Positions 33,628 to 46,000 of a DNA stretch of 64,000 nucleotides are shown here, piece after piece. The DNA comes from Lasioglossum baleicum (lineage: Eukaryota > Arthropoda > Insecta > Hymenoptera > Halictidae). The stretch is taken from contig NC_134932.1 of the NCBI RefSeq assembly GCF_051020765.1, forward strand, positions 930,001-994,000, given 5' to 3'. The notes below the pieces were generated by a model, which saw only the letters and a list, made by a program, of their open reading frames with translations, ran no database searches and was not told the DNA's origin. Positions within the stretch are counted from its first letter, which is position 1. Every line of letters begins with the position of its first letter. Both the position numbers and the translations under genes were made by a program.

Positions 33628-35760
33628 CTATGATTTCTGGTTGGCAGATACAAAACATAGTTGCTCCACTTTCTCCGATAATAGAGACGTCCTTCTCTCT
33701 GTAACTATATTGCCCGCTAGTGAAAATAGTCGCTCGCTATATGCCTGTGATGCGGGAATGCCAAATAAATTTCTAGCAACTACTGCTAACTCGGGAAAGC
33801 GTGTGGAATTTTGTCTCCACCACTCTAATATACAGGATTCCTGTGCAATCAGTTTTTCCGTCAAGTATGTCTCTATTTGGTGTTGCAAAATATTAATCGG
33901 TTGGCCTTCGTTCCGAGCAACATTTTTGAAGAAACTAAAAAGGCTTTGTGATGATTGTATTGATGATGCTTCTGCAAAAAAATATTATAAAATACGTACA
34001 TAGTATTATATATTAAATACAATCTCGCTCAATTTTGTGATTCTTTTACACTCACCAACGTTTTCATCTGCAACGCCTGCATTATTTGTTATAGAAGATT
34101 TGCTATATTTGTTTGCAAATTTCTCTAAAATATCCTTTGCCTGTTCTTTCCTCTCAATTGGCAACAAGCGATTCTTTATTCGTGGATCCAAAATCATGCT
34201 CACTAGTAAGCTGTCCGTACTAGTTGCAAAATAAAATCTGCTGCCTAATTCAATTATAAAATTATTTTTTAATACTGAGATCTCGCTTGGATTGTCGTTC
34301 TCAAGCATGTTCATCAGAGTATCCCGAATTCCGTAGACTGTGGGAATGTATCGCGGGAGAGTAGGCGTATTTTCCACAGTCATGATTTCCGTGGCTTCCT
34401 TAAATAATTTCAGACACGTTGAATATTCTTCTATTTCGGCCCACTCGCGGCTTGTGATTGCGTCGGGCATCCGCGGTTCGCACAGTACGGTATGCAACGC
34501 TCGACGCACGTTCATTAATCTGTTCAACATATCGTACTGCGAGTTCCACCTCGTTTCACAGTCGATGATTAATTTCAACGGTGTCCTTCCCGGATACTGC
34601 GCCAACTGTTCACGTTTCAGTTTTTGATTGGCCGCCGACGACTGATGAAAATATCTAACTATCCTTCTACATTTTGTTAATAAAGTCACTAATTCTGAGC
34701 ACGGCTTAATAGCATCCTTGATAACCAACTGAAAAAAAGTATTAAATTTAGCCGTTAAAACATATTGTTCATTGAGATAATGTCTACTTCGTTAAATAAT
34801 TGTTATTAACATGTTTTTACTTGTAATGTATGAGCGAAACATGGAATTCGCTCCCATGTACGATTCAATCGTATAGCTTTCACTATATTTGCAGCGTTAT
34901 CAGTTACAAAAAATATATTGAATTCTTCATTATGCAGGTTCCATTCTCTCAGTGTATTCTTTAAAAATGAATGAATGTGTTCACCGGTGTGGGATTCCGT
35001 GACGTTGCTGATTTTCAGTGTCAAGTTTTGTATAACGAAATTGCTGTTCATATAGTGAACCGTTACGGACAGGTAATTTTCATTAGACCTTGACGTCCAT
35101 CCATCCGTCGTGAAAGCAAAAGATTCCGTCTAAAAATTGAGAAGATTAATTAAAGATTACAAAAAACATATACACACTTCACTATTATAATTCAATAAAA
35201 ATATTCTGACTTACAGTTTCGATATCTTTTTCTAGTATCGTCGCAATCCTTTTCTTCTCGTTCTCATATATGGTAGGTATAATGGTATCCGAGAAAGTGA
35301 TACGACTAGGTAAATTGTACCGCGGCTCTAACAGTTTAATTAAATTTTTGAATCCGCTATCATTGACAATGCAGAACGGCTGACAATCACGTATGATCAT
35401 CAAGGCAATGGCTGTAGTAATTGCTTTCGCCCTTGTAGAATTGCTATCCAGCATGACTAGGTTTTCATCCACATTTGTGACATCGCGTCTGGTGGGGACT
35501 TCTTGCTGCTGTACCGCGACATATACTTCACGATGCTGGCATTCTACATGCCGTTTTAGCGATGTTGTGCTAGTCCGCTTGCATTTAAATACCTTTTGAC
35601 AAAGCTTGCACACACTTTCGTCCTGATTTATTTTGGTGAACCATTTCCAAACTGTACTTTTCCTTTGAACGCTGTTCACCGCCACATTTGCACTAGACGC
35701 AACTGCACCTATGTCTGCGTTGTCCACTTTCATCGCACTGTTTCCACTCGCGCTATCCAT
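33628..35760 (-). CDS. hAT transposase with BED zinc finger, 4 exons, 623 aa
   Basis: I join four minus-strand exons: 35760-35215, 35129-34821, 34728-34056 and 33971-33628. Each intron starts GT and ends AG, and the frame stays open for 623 residues plus a stop. The start is placed at MDSASGNSAM because the mirrored copy at 36036 begins with the same motif. A BED finger occupies ~37-76 (W38, W40, C51, C54, H71, H76). The RNase H-like core shows TTDGWTS with D191 and VTDNAAN with D259, then CFAHTLQ. The hAT dimerisation block near the C-terminus holds SQAYSERLFSLAG with the conserved Glu at ~589. The protein should bind the hAT-B ends in the nucleus and cut and paste them. Length is normal for hAT. 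Splicing is predicted from the sequence only. Confidence 0.85.
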
Positions 35761-36035
35761 TTTGTAGAATTTCAAAAAAGACACAATTAATGATGCACTG
35801 CTCGTGATTCGGAATGACTGCACTCTGTGATCGTCAGCGAAAGACTGGCTCTTCGTTCGTTATTTCGACCATTCCTTCTTAAAAGTATGATACAATGTTG
35901 CACCGGCGTCGCCGAGTCGGCGATCATCGTCGAACTTCGATCGAGACGATCGCCAAGATAACATTGTATCGTACTCGAAGAGTTTAGTCATCACGAGCCG
36001 TACATCGTTAATTGACTTTTTTTTTAATTATACAA
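35761..36035. promoter_or_regulatory. Divergent intergenic centre of the hAT-B dimer
   Basis: A 275-bp gap separates the start codons of the two divergent transposase copies. It is itself nearly palindromic around 35930-35940: GATACAATGTT at about 35889-35899 is mirrored by AACATTGTATC at about 35961-35971. It should contain the promoter for the intact minus-strand gene. No clear TATA box was identified. Confidence 0.4.
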
Positions 36036-37747
36036 AATGGATAGCGCGAGTACAAACAGTGCCATAGAAGTGGACAACACAGAGATAGTTGCAGTTGCGT
36101 CTAGTGCAAATGCTGTGGCGGTGGACAGTGTTCGAAAGAGAAGAATGCATAGTTTGGAAATGAGTTACCAAAATAAATAGGGACGAAAGAGTGTGCATCG
36201 TGATGTATATTTCGCGGACTGGGAGGAAGAAGTTCACACCAGACATAATGTCACAAATATATGTAGAGGAAAACTAGGCATGCTGGAAAGCAATTCTGCA
36301 AGGGCGAAAAAAACTACTACATCCATTGCTGAGATGATAATAGCTGATTGTCAATCGTTCTGTATGGTCAATGATAGTGGATTCAAAAATTTAATTCGAA
36401 TGTTAAAGCCGCGGTACAATTTACCCAGTCGTACCACTCTCTCGGATATCGTTGCGACGATAATAGAAAAAGATATCCAAACTGTAAGTCAGAATATTTT
36501 TATTGAATTATAATAGTGAAGTGTGTATATGTTTTTTGTAATCTTCAATTAATCTTCTCAATTTTTTTGACGGAAACTTTTGCTTTCACGACGGATGGAT
36601 GGACTTCAAGATCAAATGAAAATTACCTATCCGTCACGGTACACTATATGAACAGCAACTTCGCTATACAAAACTTCACACTAAAAATAAGCAACGTCAC
36701 CGAATCATACAGCGGTGAACATATTAATTCATTTTTGAAGAATACAATTAGACAATGGAACCTGCTTAACGAAGAATTTAATATATTTTTTGTAACGAAC
36801 AATGCTGCAATTATAGTAAAAGCTGTACGATTGAGTCGTATATGGGAGCGAATTCCATGGTTCGCTCATAATAATTTACAAGTAAAAATATGTTAATAAC
36901 AATTATTTAACGAAGTGGACATTATCTCAATGAACAATATGTTTTAACGGCTAAATTTTATACTTTTTTTCAGTTGGTTATCAAAGATGCTATTAAGCCG
37001 TGCACGGAATTAGTGGCTTTATTGACAAAATGTCGAAGAATAGTTCGATATTTTCATCGGTCTTCCGCGGCCAATGAAAAACTCAAATGTGAATAGTTGG
37101 CGCAATATGCGGGAAGGACACCGTTAAAATTAATAATTGACGAACAGGTTAATCAACGTGCGTCGAGCGTTGCACACTGTACGGTGCGAACCGCGGATGC
37201 CCGACCCGATCACAATCCGCGAGTGGGCCGAAATAGAAGAATATGGAAAAAAAATTGCTTCTTGCCAACGGAGAGGAAAGAAGAGGCAAAGGACATTTTA
37301 CAGAAATTTTCGAACATATATAGCAAATCTTCTGTACCAAATGATGCAAGCGTTGCAGATGAAAACGTTGGATAGTCTAAAAGAATCACAAAATTGAACG
37401 AGATTGTATTTAATATATAATAGTATGTACATATTTTATAATATTTTTTTGCAGAAGCATTATTATCAGCATCATCACAAAGCCTTTTTAGTTTCTTCAA
37501 AAATGTTGCTCGGAACGAAGGCCAACCAATTAATATTTTGCAACACCAAATAGACACATACTTAACGGAAAAATTGATTGCACCGGAATCAATAGTTGCT
37601 AGAAATTTATTTGGTATTCCCGCAACACAAGCATATAGCGAGCGACTATTTTCACTAGCGGGCAATATAGTTACAGAGAGAAGGACGTCTCTATTATCGG
37701 AGAAAGTGGAGCAACTATGTTTTGTATCTGCCAACCAGAAATCATAG
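36036..37747 (+). pseudogene. Broken mirror copy of the hAT-B transposase
   Basis: The plus-strand counterpart of the intact gene, starting MDSASTNSAIEV. Exon 1 loses its frame after ~45 codons and the BED finger is disrupted; the frame resumes at 36193-36494. Exon 2 (about 36568-36880) is largely readable. Exon 3 (from ~36974) has an in-frame TAG near 37093 and large internal deletions. Exon 4 (from ~37456) misses about 15 residues before VARNLFGIPATQAY but keeps the conserved dimerisation end. The first exon is clearly diverged from the intact copy while the last exon is nearly identical. It cannot encode a full transposase. Confidence 0.85.
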
Positions 37748-39189
37748 ATTGTACTGCAAAGGCATGTATCACTTTTATCAATTATATTGTTATTGTTATC
37801 AGAGTATTCTTACTATTATTGTTGTTGTTATTATTATTAATGTTGTTGTTATTCGCCAGTAGAACAGAGACGAGTAGGCGCCGACTTCAGCGTAGCGATA
37901 ATATTGAAGTGAGAACCAAACGGCTCCAACCGGAAGTATCGCGGAAAACCAGCGGAAGAACGGGTGGTGGTTTTTTAGTGGCTGAAAATCCCACACTACC
38001 TCGTGCCTTTTCAAGGTTTTTCCACCTCCCCGCGTAAAAAAAAGAAAAAAATATCATATTTGCACAGAATTAAGTTGTAATAAGTATGACTGCTTTTCGT
38101 ATTTGTGAGAATGTTGATGTATTATTATAAAAGAATGTTGATATTACATTAATTACACATACGATTAAATAAATAAAAATTAATGTCCTAATAATAATTA
38201 ATAACACTGTCCAACACCAAATTTGTTCCACAATTACGCTTATTCCGAATCTGTCCTTAATTTTTTTCCTAGACGCACAGTTTTTGAGGAACATGACTTT
38301 GACAAAACATTTTTCAACTTCGAACAAATATTCTGATATTATTATAAAAGATATTGAATTGTACTTTACAGCAAAAGATTCTGTAGACTTTCCCGAATAC
38401 ATTGATATCCAATATTAATACATTATGATTGTTTAAACATGTTTAAACAAGCATTAAAGACGGAGAGACACCACTTTTGCACCAATTTTTGAGGATATTT
38501 TTCAATTTATCTCAAAAAATAGGGGTCCAGCGGAAAATCGAACGATACCACGCGATAGAGAAGACTTTTATCTTGAGAAACCGCCCTATGAAGTTTGCAA
38601 TGTCGACGTTTTTTTTCGAACCAGAAAGCAAGAAAATTTCGTCAAAATCGGTCGACGTTGCAATGAGCTACAAACGTTTAAAAAAGGTAAAAATGGCAGA
38701 TTTCACGATTTTCAGCCTACATCTAAGAATTCTTACATCTTTCAATGCCTGTCGTTTTTTCTTGCATCAACCGATTTTGACGAAATTTTCAGAACATGTT
38801 CAATTGACACAGATCTACAAAACGTATTTTTTAAATTTTCAATACAGGCCCAAATAAAGAAGTTGTATAATGCAACTTTTAGTATTTGTTCTACAATTCC
38901 GATCAGTAGCTATTTATGAAAAAAATTTGTTCTCAATCAGAATTTAATACGAAGTTTCAGTTTCGGAAGAACTGAACTGCGAATTCATATATCTACTGAA
39001 AACCACCAATAAAACAAAATTTTGTTTATAAATATCGTTTTTTAATGTTTAAATAAATACTATATTTATAATAATATCATATTGTGATTGCTCTCAATAT
39101 AAATAAAAAAACCCACTTTGTTTCATGTCTCTATCATAAACAGAACAAAAGTTATTGAATTTTGTCCAAGAAACAGGCATTCCGGCGCA

Positions 39190-39457
39190 CTGTGGATCGG
39201 TGCGAGCCGAGGTAAGCTCGACTGGATTGATCGAGCCGGTCGAGTACTCGCATCGATGCAAGTAACTCGCACCGATGCGAGCCGATGACGTCGGCGCGAG
39301 TAGCTCGTTTCGATGCGGGTAGCTTGCATCGATGCGAGCTACTCGCATCGTGCGAGCCGCTCGCTTCGTGCGAGTACTCGACTCGACTCGACCAATCGAG
39401 TCTCGACTCGACTCGACCAGTCGAGTTCGAGCTTAGCTCGGCTCGCCTGCAGCCCTA
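39190..39457. repeat. Subterminal motif array, right end of hAT-B
   Basis: Mirror of 28365-28600, with many CTCGCATCGATGCGAG-like words and GTCGAGTCGAG repeats. It ends CTGCAGCCCTA before the ATGGCAAC duplication. Confidence 0.7.
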
Positions 39458-40850
39458 ATGGCAACATGGCAAGTGCTAAAAATACCCTGATAGCACAGTT
39501 TGGAACTGCCAGGGACAGTCCAGAGCGTGGAGTGAATTTGGAGGGCAGTACGGTTCCAGACGCCGCTTATTGGCTGCTCGGAGCAACGGTTGGAGTACAT
39601 CTAGAAAGAGTGTGGAGTTCATGCCAGCGGGCTTCCAGAAATGCGCATAGATGTAACAAAGTCCGCCGTCCACCGCCGTCACAGCATCTAGAGGGCAGCT
39701 TCTTCCGTCCAAATGGAAGGCAGCTCGTGGAGTCTGCGTGGAGCGGCGGATGCCGTTATACAGGGCAGCACCGTCGGTGAGGTTATGTCAGTAATGTTGG
39801 TAATGTCGGTGAAATGAATTTCTACATATTGTACAAATATGTAGCAGTCTTCCTTTTTACCGACAATTCCAAATACCGATTCTGAATGAAAACGAAATAA
39901 TAAACCCGATATAAAAAAATATTAAATTTTATTTATTTCTATTATATCTATATTATTTTTCCTAGACTGCGGATCTTTGTGCAAAATAAAAATTGTCTGC
40001 ATTGATCGCAAGAGAGATGGAAACTATATGTACAAATTGAATGTTACGTTCTTCCCCCCTCGCCGTAATTTTCTTTACAGTTACATTAAGAGTAAACCTA
40101 CACATAAATCAATAAACCAGTAATACATTAATTATCCCCTAATACGTACAGTTACGCGAATTAATATTCGGACGATCTAAAGAAGATGATAACTTTTTTA
40201 ATATTGTACTATACGATTTGAATTTTTTGGGGGAGCTGGAACAATTAGTTTACTGCAGGATGTGAAAAGAAATTTTTTCAAAAAATGCATTTGGTCGGAA
40301 TTGCAGAGAAAATGCTAAAAGTTACATTTTACAACTTTTTCGCGCGGGCCTATATTGAAAATTTAAAAAGTACGTTTTGTAGGCCTGCGGAAATAATGTG
40401 CACTGTGAAAGTTTCATCGAAATCGGTTGATACGGGAAAAAACGACAGGCCTTGAAAGATGTAAGAATTCTTCGATGTAGGCTGAAAATCTGCGATTTTT
40501 ACCATCTTTAAACGTTTGTAGCTCATTGCAACGTCAACCGATTTTGACGAAATTTTCAAAATATGTTTAGTCGACACAGATCTACAAAGCGTATTTTTCA
40601 ATTTTTCAATATGGGCCCACATAAAAAAGTTGTAAAATGCAACTCTTAGTATTTTTTCATACAATTCCGATCAATTGCAATTTTTGAAAAAATTTCTTTT
40701 CACATCCTGTAGCAAACTAATTGCTGTAGCTCCCCAAAAAAGTTCAAATCGTTTAGTACAATATTAAAAGAGTTCTCGTCTTTTTTAGAACGTCCGAATA
40801 TTAATTCGAGTAATTGCAGTTCCAGTATAGCCTTTTTCCAGGATTGCAAG

Positions 40851-41225
40851 GGTGCGGGATTCGCCTCTTCTCATCTCTCGATAATAATACAAACACGGGG
40901 TTTCTCACTAGTTAAAAACGCTAGATAAAAGATCGATCTAGGACACTATCTGCCTCAAAAGTCCTATTTTCCGTTTACGAGGCGAAATTTGCATTAGTCG
41001 TCACCGTAATTTGCATTATTCGGAAGCATACAAGCTATTTTCATAGCTACATGCTGCCGAATAATGCCAATTACGCCTCGTAAACGAAAAAATAGAACTT
41101 TTGAGGCAGATAGTGTCCTAGATCGATCTTTTATCTAGCGTTTTTGACTAGTGAAAAACCCCGTGTTTGTATTATTATCGAGAGATGAGAATAAGAGGCG
41201 AATCCCGCACCCTTGCAATCCTGAA
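40851..41225. mobile_element. 375-bp fold-back inside P2
   Basis: Starts AGGATTGCAAGGGTGCGGGA and ends with its reverse complement; the two halves pair along most of their length. Its core contains the GTAATTTGCATTATTCGG module also found in the F1 arms. The inverted duplicate is at about 56250-56640. Confidence 0.75.
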
Positions 41226-42208
41226 AACGAGTCTACTTCCTTTTAATAAACTAAAGCAAGAATTTGAAACCAAGGAGTATGTTCGGTTGCAGGTAGCTAC
41301 GGTATAAAGTTTAGTACTTTAACGGTATAAAAGGTCCAAATACATCTGGCTACATCGGCTGTGCTTCTTTCGGCTGGCTAAAAATCACTTTGTTGGGAGG
41401 TACATCTCGAAGGTCTTTAGCTGAATGTTTTATGACGGCCTCGCCTGTGAATTCGGACTCGCGCTTGTTCCTTCGCGCGGAGGGTTTTACGACGGAACAT
41501 TAAGTGGCCTGTAGTTCCTTTTTCATTTGGAACAACCTAAGCATTGGAAAAACCGAAAGAATACCGGTATTATTTCGGTTTCGGTAGAAAATTGATTGTG
41601 CCGTTATTCGAAGACTTTGAATAAATCCACTATCCACAGTCCAAATTCTATCTTGAGATTAGTCTTTTTTTAATCGGAAGAACGCCACACGAAGCAGCTA
41701 GCGTCATTTACATGAAACAATTACGAAAAATAAACAAGGTCTGCAATTAACTTGTTAGTGGTTTCATGCCGATATGTCTGGCTGGCCGACGCGCGTCGGG
41801 TTACCTGGCCGTGTTTATTGCACCACTTGGCCACGGCGACCGAAGTCTTCGCCGCCCTGGCAGAAAATTATTCGAAGCTACACCGTTTCGATAGTTTCCA
41901 GATGGCTGGAAAACCCCAAGGTTTGGTTGCCACATCTGCGGTCTTGCCGAATCCCAGGGTCCGCTTCAAGCACTAGCTTAAAAGTTCCGTTCACCCCCAA
42001 ATGGGACTCTCACCAACATGTTCAGTCGCGTTTTTAACACTTTTCAATGGGTTGTTAACATTTTTTTTTCTTATTAGGAATTTATTTTAGTTAGTGATCA
42101 TATTCATCGATAAAAAAAGATGAGTATACGGTACTATTTATATTGAGTCCTACAAAATATTGCAATTAGAATTACGATTTCAATTATGTCTACTTGTTCT
42201 TTGAATAC

Positions 42209-42290
42209 AGTAGAGACTCCCGTATCCGTACCCCCATTATCCGAATACATACCCTAATATAAGGACGTCCTATTGTCCGTATGTTCTGTT
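42209..42290. mobile_element. Possible pogo/Tigger-like end fragment
   Basis: CAGTAGAGACTCCCGTATCC resembles the CAGTAGA...ATTATCCG terminal repeats of pogo-family DNA transposons, and CATTATCCGAATA follows. Only one end is present and there is no ORF, so this is a fragment at most. Confidence 0.4.
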
Positions 42291-42599
42291 ATCGCCGCGT
42301 CGCTCGCTGTGCCGGGATTCAAATGCGCGCCGCCTCCAGATTCCGACTTTTCGCCTCATGCTTCCGAAACTTCGGCAACGTGAAAATCGAAGGAACGCGT
42401 CGGCGTCGATCAGTCGAGCAGGTAGTTCACACAGACAGAGTAGAGGTACGCTTGTGTGTAGCGCGCAAGCAATTGAACAGGCACTCAGACGGGCTGAGTT
42501 TTCACGTTACCGAAGTTTCGAAAGCATGAGGCGAAAAGTCAGAATCTGGAGACGGCGCACAGTGTGACCTTTCGTCCAAATCGGAGACAAAATCGAAGA

Positions 42600-43060
42600 A
42601 CTTTTGATAGAAATAAGGTAGAGCGATGAAATTTTTTAAAAATTAAAGCTGAAACATTACAGAATATGGGAAAAATAGGGAGATTATGGTAAGAACGTTT
42701 TTTAACGTTGAGAAAATTCGTTAAACTTGCACAATTTCGAGAAAATTGTGGTTTTTCCAATACCACGCGCGGAAAATTTTTTTAAAATTTTTGCTATATA
42801 TCATTTCCCGTAGATTTTTTCACGCCGATTTCAAATCTGGTCTCAAAATTTGTCTACGACCTCAGGATATTGCAAAATCGATTTCTTTAAATTCTACATG
42901 TTTAACGAATTTTCTCGGTTAAAAAACGTTCGTACCATAACTTCCCTATTTTTCCCATATTCTGCAAAGTTTCAGCTTTCATTTTAAAAAAATTTCATCG
43001 CTCTACCTCATCTCTATCGAAAGTTCTTTGATTTTGAATCGAGTCTGGGCCAAATTTTCC
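42600..43060. repeat. Fold-back repeat
   Basis: The sequence around 42610-42720 (with AATATGGGAAAAATAGGG and AACGTTTTTTAACG) is mirrored at about 42915-43030. Divergence between arms is moderate. No terminal duplication identified. Confidence 0.6.
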
Positions 43061-46000
43061 ACTGTGCGCCGACGCGACGAAATCTCTCCGTATTTAATCA
43101 TTGTTTAAACATGTTTAATCAATCATAATGTATTAATATTGGATATCACTGTATTCGGGAAAGTCTACAGAATCTTTTGCCAGAAAGAACAATTCAATAT
43201 CTTTTATAATAACATCACAATATTTGTTTGAAGTTGAAAAATATGTTTTTTTTTCAAAGCCTTGTTCCTGAAAAACTGTGCGTATAGGAAAAAAATTGAA
43301 AACAGATTCGGAATCAGCGCGAAAAACTCTATAAGAAGGACCCTACAGTAATTGGGGAACATAAAAAAAGTTGAAATTTGTTGGACAGTGTAATTCTACT
43401 CCATTCAATAAAAATAGATCAGTTAATGAAGCCTCGTTTCATTTAATTCATACATGTTAAGAAAGACACGCTAAAAATATGTGTATAAAGAAATGGAATT
43501 TCTAATGTTTCATAAACAGAAATTTTGTACGCAGTTCGCACGGTCTGGGATAGATACGGGCCTGAGCTGCCTCGAGGATAAAGGCCGTTACGGAGAACGA
43601 GACGTGCGGCCGGTGAAAGGAGGCGGCCTGAAAAGTCTCATCCGTGCCGACCACTGAGTTGACAATTTCAGAATTTCCAAGAACAGCAAGAAAAGAAATT
43701 CGAACCGTTTCACGATATCTAAATTGCTTTCGCTGCTTTATACCAGGGTACGCGACGAAGTAATAAAACGTCGATAAAACTGGGCAATTACTTTGACCGT
43801 CGCGAGGGCCAATAAGTCCTGGGTAGTTACCAAAACAACTCTGGATTTTCTGCACGAAATTACCTGAACCTTTTCCCAGAATGTTCATTTGACAAGCAAA
43901 TTTTCACATAATCCATTTCATTTCCAAAGTACAGTACCAGGACCTCGACGAACCGGCTTGATCGAGAGACAAACAGCCCGGACAAATTAAGGCCCGATGG
44001 ATAATTGAGACCCGAGGGAAACCACGTCTTACCCTGCCATAGTCCGGCCACTCTAGGCGACCGTGATTATCCTTACGGGCACCGTCGCGTCGGTTCTTCC
44101 ACGCCATAATTAATCCTCCGGCAACCCTCCCTCTCTTCCCAGTTTTCCCCGAAATTCTATACTCTATACAATTGTACTTGCAGCTTGCAGCTATTCCTTC
44201 TGACGCGATAACGGTAACGTTAGCGTATCTGCTTTATAATATTTGTCATTGTTGTAATATCCTGCAATTTCTACCATCTTTAACCCTTAGCACTCCAGTG
44301 GTGACTCGAAATCACCACTAAAAATTGCTGTCCCATTATGCAAAATATTGTTTACATTGTTAAACATGTTGGTAGCTAATCAATTACTAAACCTTTAATT
44401 ATTGTATGAGGTATTACAATCAATTTCATATCCATCAAATGAAAAGAATCGTATAGAACGAAATTATTCTACCTAGAACGAGATGTTTCATTTTCGAGTT
44501 AAAACAGCTCCGAAATTAAAACAGCTGCAAATGGTTAATTATTATAACTATCTTTTAAATTTTCAATATAGGCCCCACATAAAAAAGTTGTGAAGTGCAA
44601 CATTTAGTACCTATTTTCTCTACAATTCCGGCCAACTGCAATTTCTGGAAAAATATCTTTAGGGTGACGGGTAATTCAGTGTCTATGATGTTTCGCGTGG
44701 TTAACAGACAACGATATAGATATTTATTAAAACAATAACACGTAACAATAACAAAACAAAACAAGATGTAATAATAATAACAATAACGAGAAAACTAGAT
44801 TATAAACGTTAATGACTATCGAGTACTAACAAAGTACAGAGATATAAATTAACGTAGCGCGGGCAACTCTAGAGCGATGCGTTCTCAACGAGTGCCACAA
44901 GCTTTTTTTCCACTGGTAAAAATCCTTTTTGGTGGGAGGATTAGCAACGTGAGAAAGACCGTTAAAATAAGGGGAGGAATTCTCCATTCCTCAAGAGTAA
45001 GGAGAAAGTTTCCTTCCCCAAAACAATTCAAAGTCGTCGCTGCCAAGGACATTGCAACGGTTGAGTCAGGGTTCTGGTAATCGTCACTTTTACGACCGAA
45101 CCCTCAACGCAACCGTCCACAGCGCGCACTTGAGAAGGATGAAATTTTCGCGTCCGGAAAGTCCCTCTTTCCAACGCGCCATGTCCACTACATATCTTTT
45201 CACATCGTGCAGTAAACTAATTTCTCCAACTTCTCACGAAAAGTCCAAATCCATATAGTCCAACATTAAAAAAGTTACAGTTACTCGAATTAATACAACC
45301 CCTGGCAGAAAGTTTCCGATCCGGAGGCATTGATACGGATTTTACAGAAAACTATTACTTTATGGAGTTGAAACTGATGGGAAATTAAAAGGGGCTTATT
45401 AAAGAATGAAGAACAACAAATTAACATAAGCTTCCATTTATTATAACAAAGAAACGAGAAAATAAACAAAATGTTACACGGGAAAAAGTTAATAGACCCA
45501 TTAATAGATCTGCTGGAAGAAAGTTTCCCATTTGATTTACAGTCTCCGCGACACCAAATTTCTTCAACAATTACTGTTGGATGATTCTTATAGAGTTTTT
45601 TGCGCTGATTCCGAATCTGCCCTTAATTTTTCTCCTAGATACAAATTTCGGATCACGAATAATAGATACAAAATTTGTAATTAGTTACTCGAAGATATAG
45701 ATACACAGGGGACCACCTGTAGCGGTATTTTCGAATACCTCGAAACCATTCTGCACTTCGCAATCATAACTTAAATTGTGTTTCTTTTTTTCAATTACAG
45801 AAAGTGGACAGCGAAAGTCGACAGCGCGAACTGCATCAATTCTTTAAGTTGAAAATAAATGTAGACAATTAAAAAATGTTTTTGGTTAAACTTTTCATTA
45901 AAACTCGAAGCAATAAGTATTTACCGAACAAAACGATTATAGATGCGGGATTCGATTCGGGGCCAGAAGATTCCCAGCCGTATATATGTACTTGTTTTGT

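Larger units (their letters stand above)
28365..39457. mobile_element. hAT-B: 11-kb head-to-head hAT dimer
   Basis: The ends share TAGGGCTG and are flanked by ATGGCAAC duplications. About 630 bp at each end are inverted repeats of each other (28365-28994 and 38797-39457). The core is another long inverted repeat (about 33215-35930 and 35940-38125) with a transposase gene in each half, transcribed away from the centre. The minus-strand gene is intact and the plus-strand gene is broken. Insertions inside include two TA-flanked fold-backs (29413-32036, 32049-32714) and microsatellites. The segments 28995-29412 and 38126-38796 are AT-rich and non-coding; parts of the latter recur inverted at 43100-43230. 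Confidence 0.85.
9361..39482. mobile_element. Large fold-back element F1 hosting nested insertions
   Basis: The ends read TTTTTAGCACTTGCCATG at the left and its reverse complement at the right, each next to a TA (9359-9360 and 39483-39484), consistent with a TA target duplication. With nested insertions removed, the left arm is 9361-10848 plus 17481-17721. The right arm is 19536-21049 plus 28105-28364 and the short tail 39466-39482. Each arm is about 1.7-1.8 kb; the right arm holds ~58 extra bases near 20660. The central 17722-19535 is not palindromic. No transposase belonging to F1 was found, so its class is unknown, though TA targets suggest a Tc1/mariner-like mechanism. Confidence 0.75.
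41602..43427. repeat. Mosaic of element fragments present only in P2 left arm
   Basis: This stretch is absent from the mirrored arm, where the junction falls at 55874/55875. It contains, in order, an unrecognised GC-rich piece (41740-42010), a fragment related to the hAT-A inner arm (42030-42215), a pogo-like end (42209-42290), a hAT-A outer-arm module (42290-42560), a fold-back (42600-43060) and a copy of sequence from the right side of hAT-B (43100-43230). No intact gene. Confidence 0.6.
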
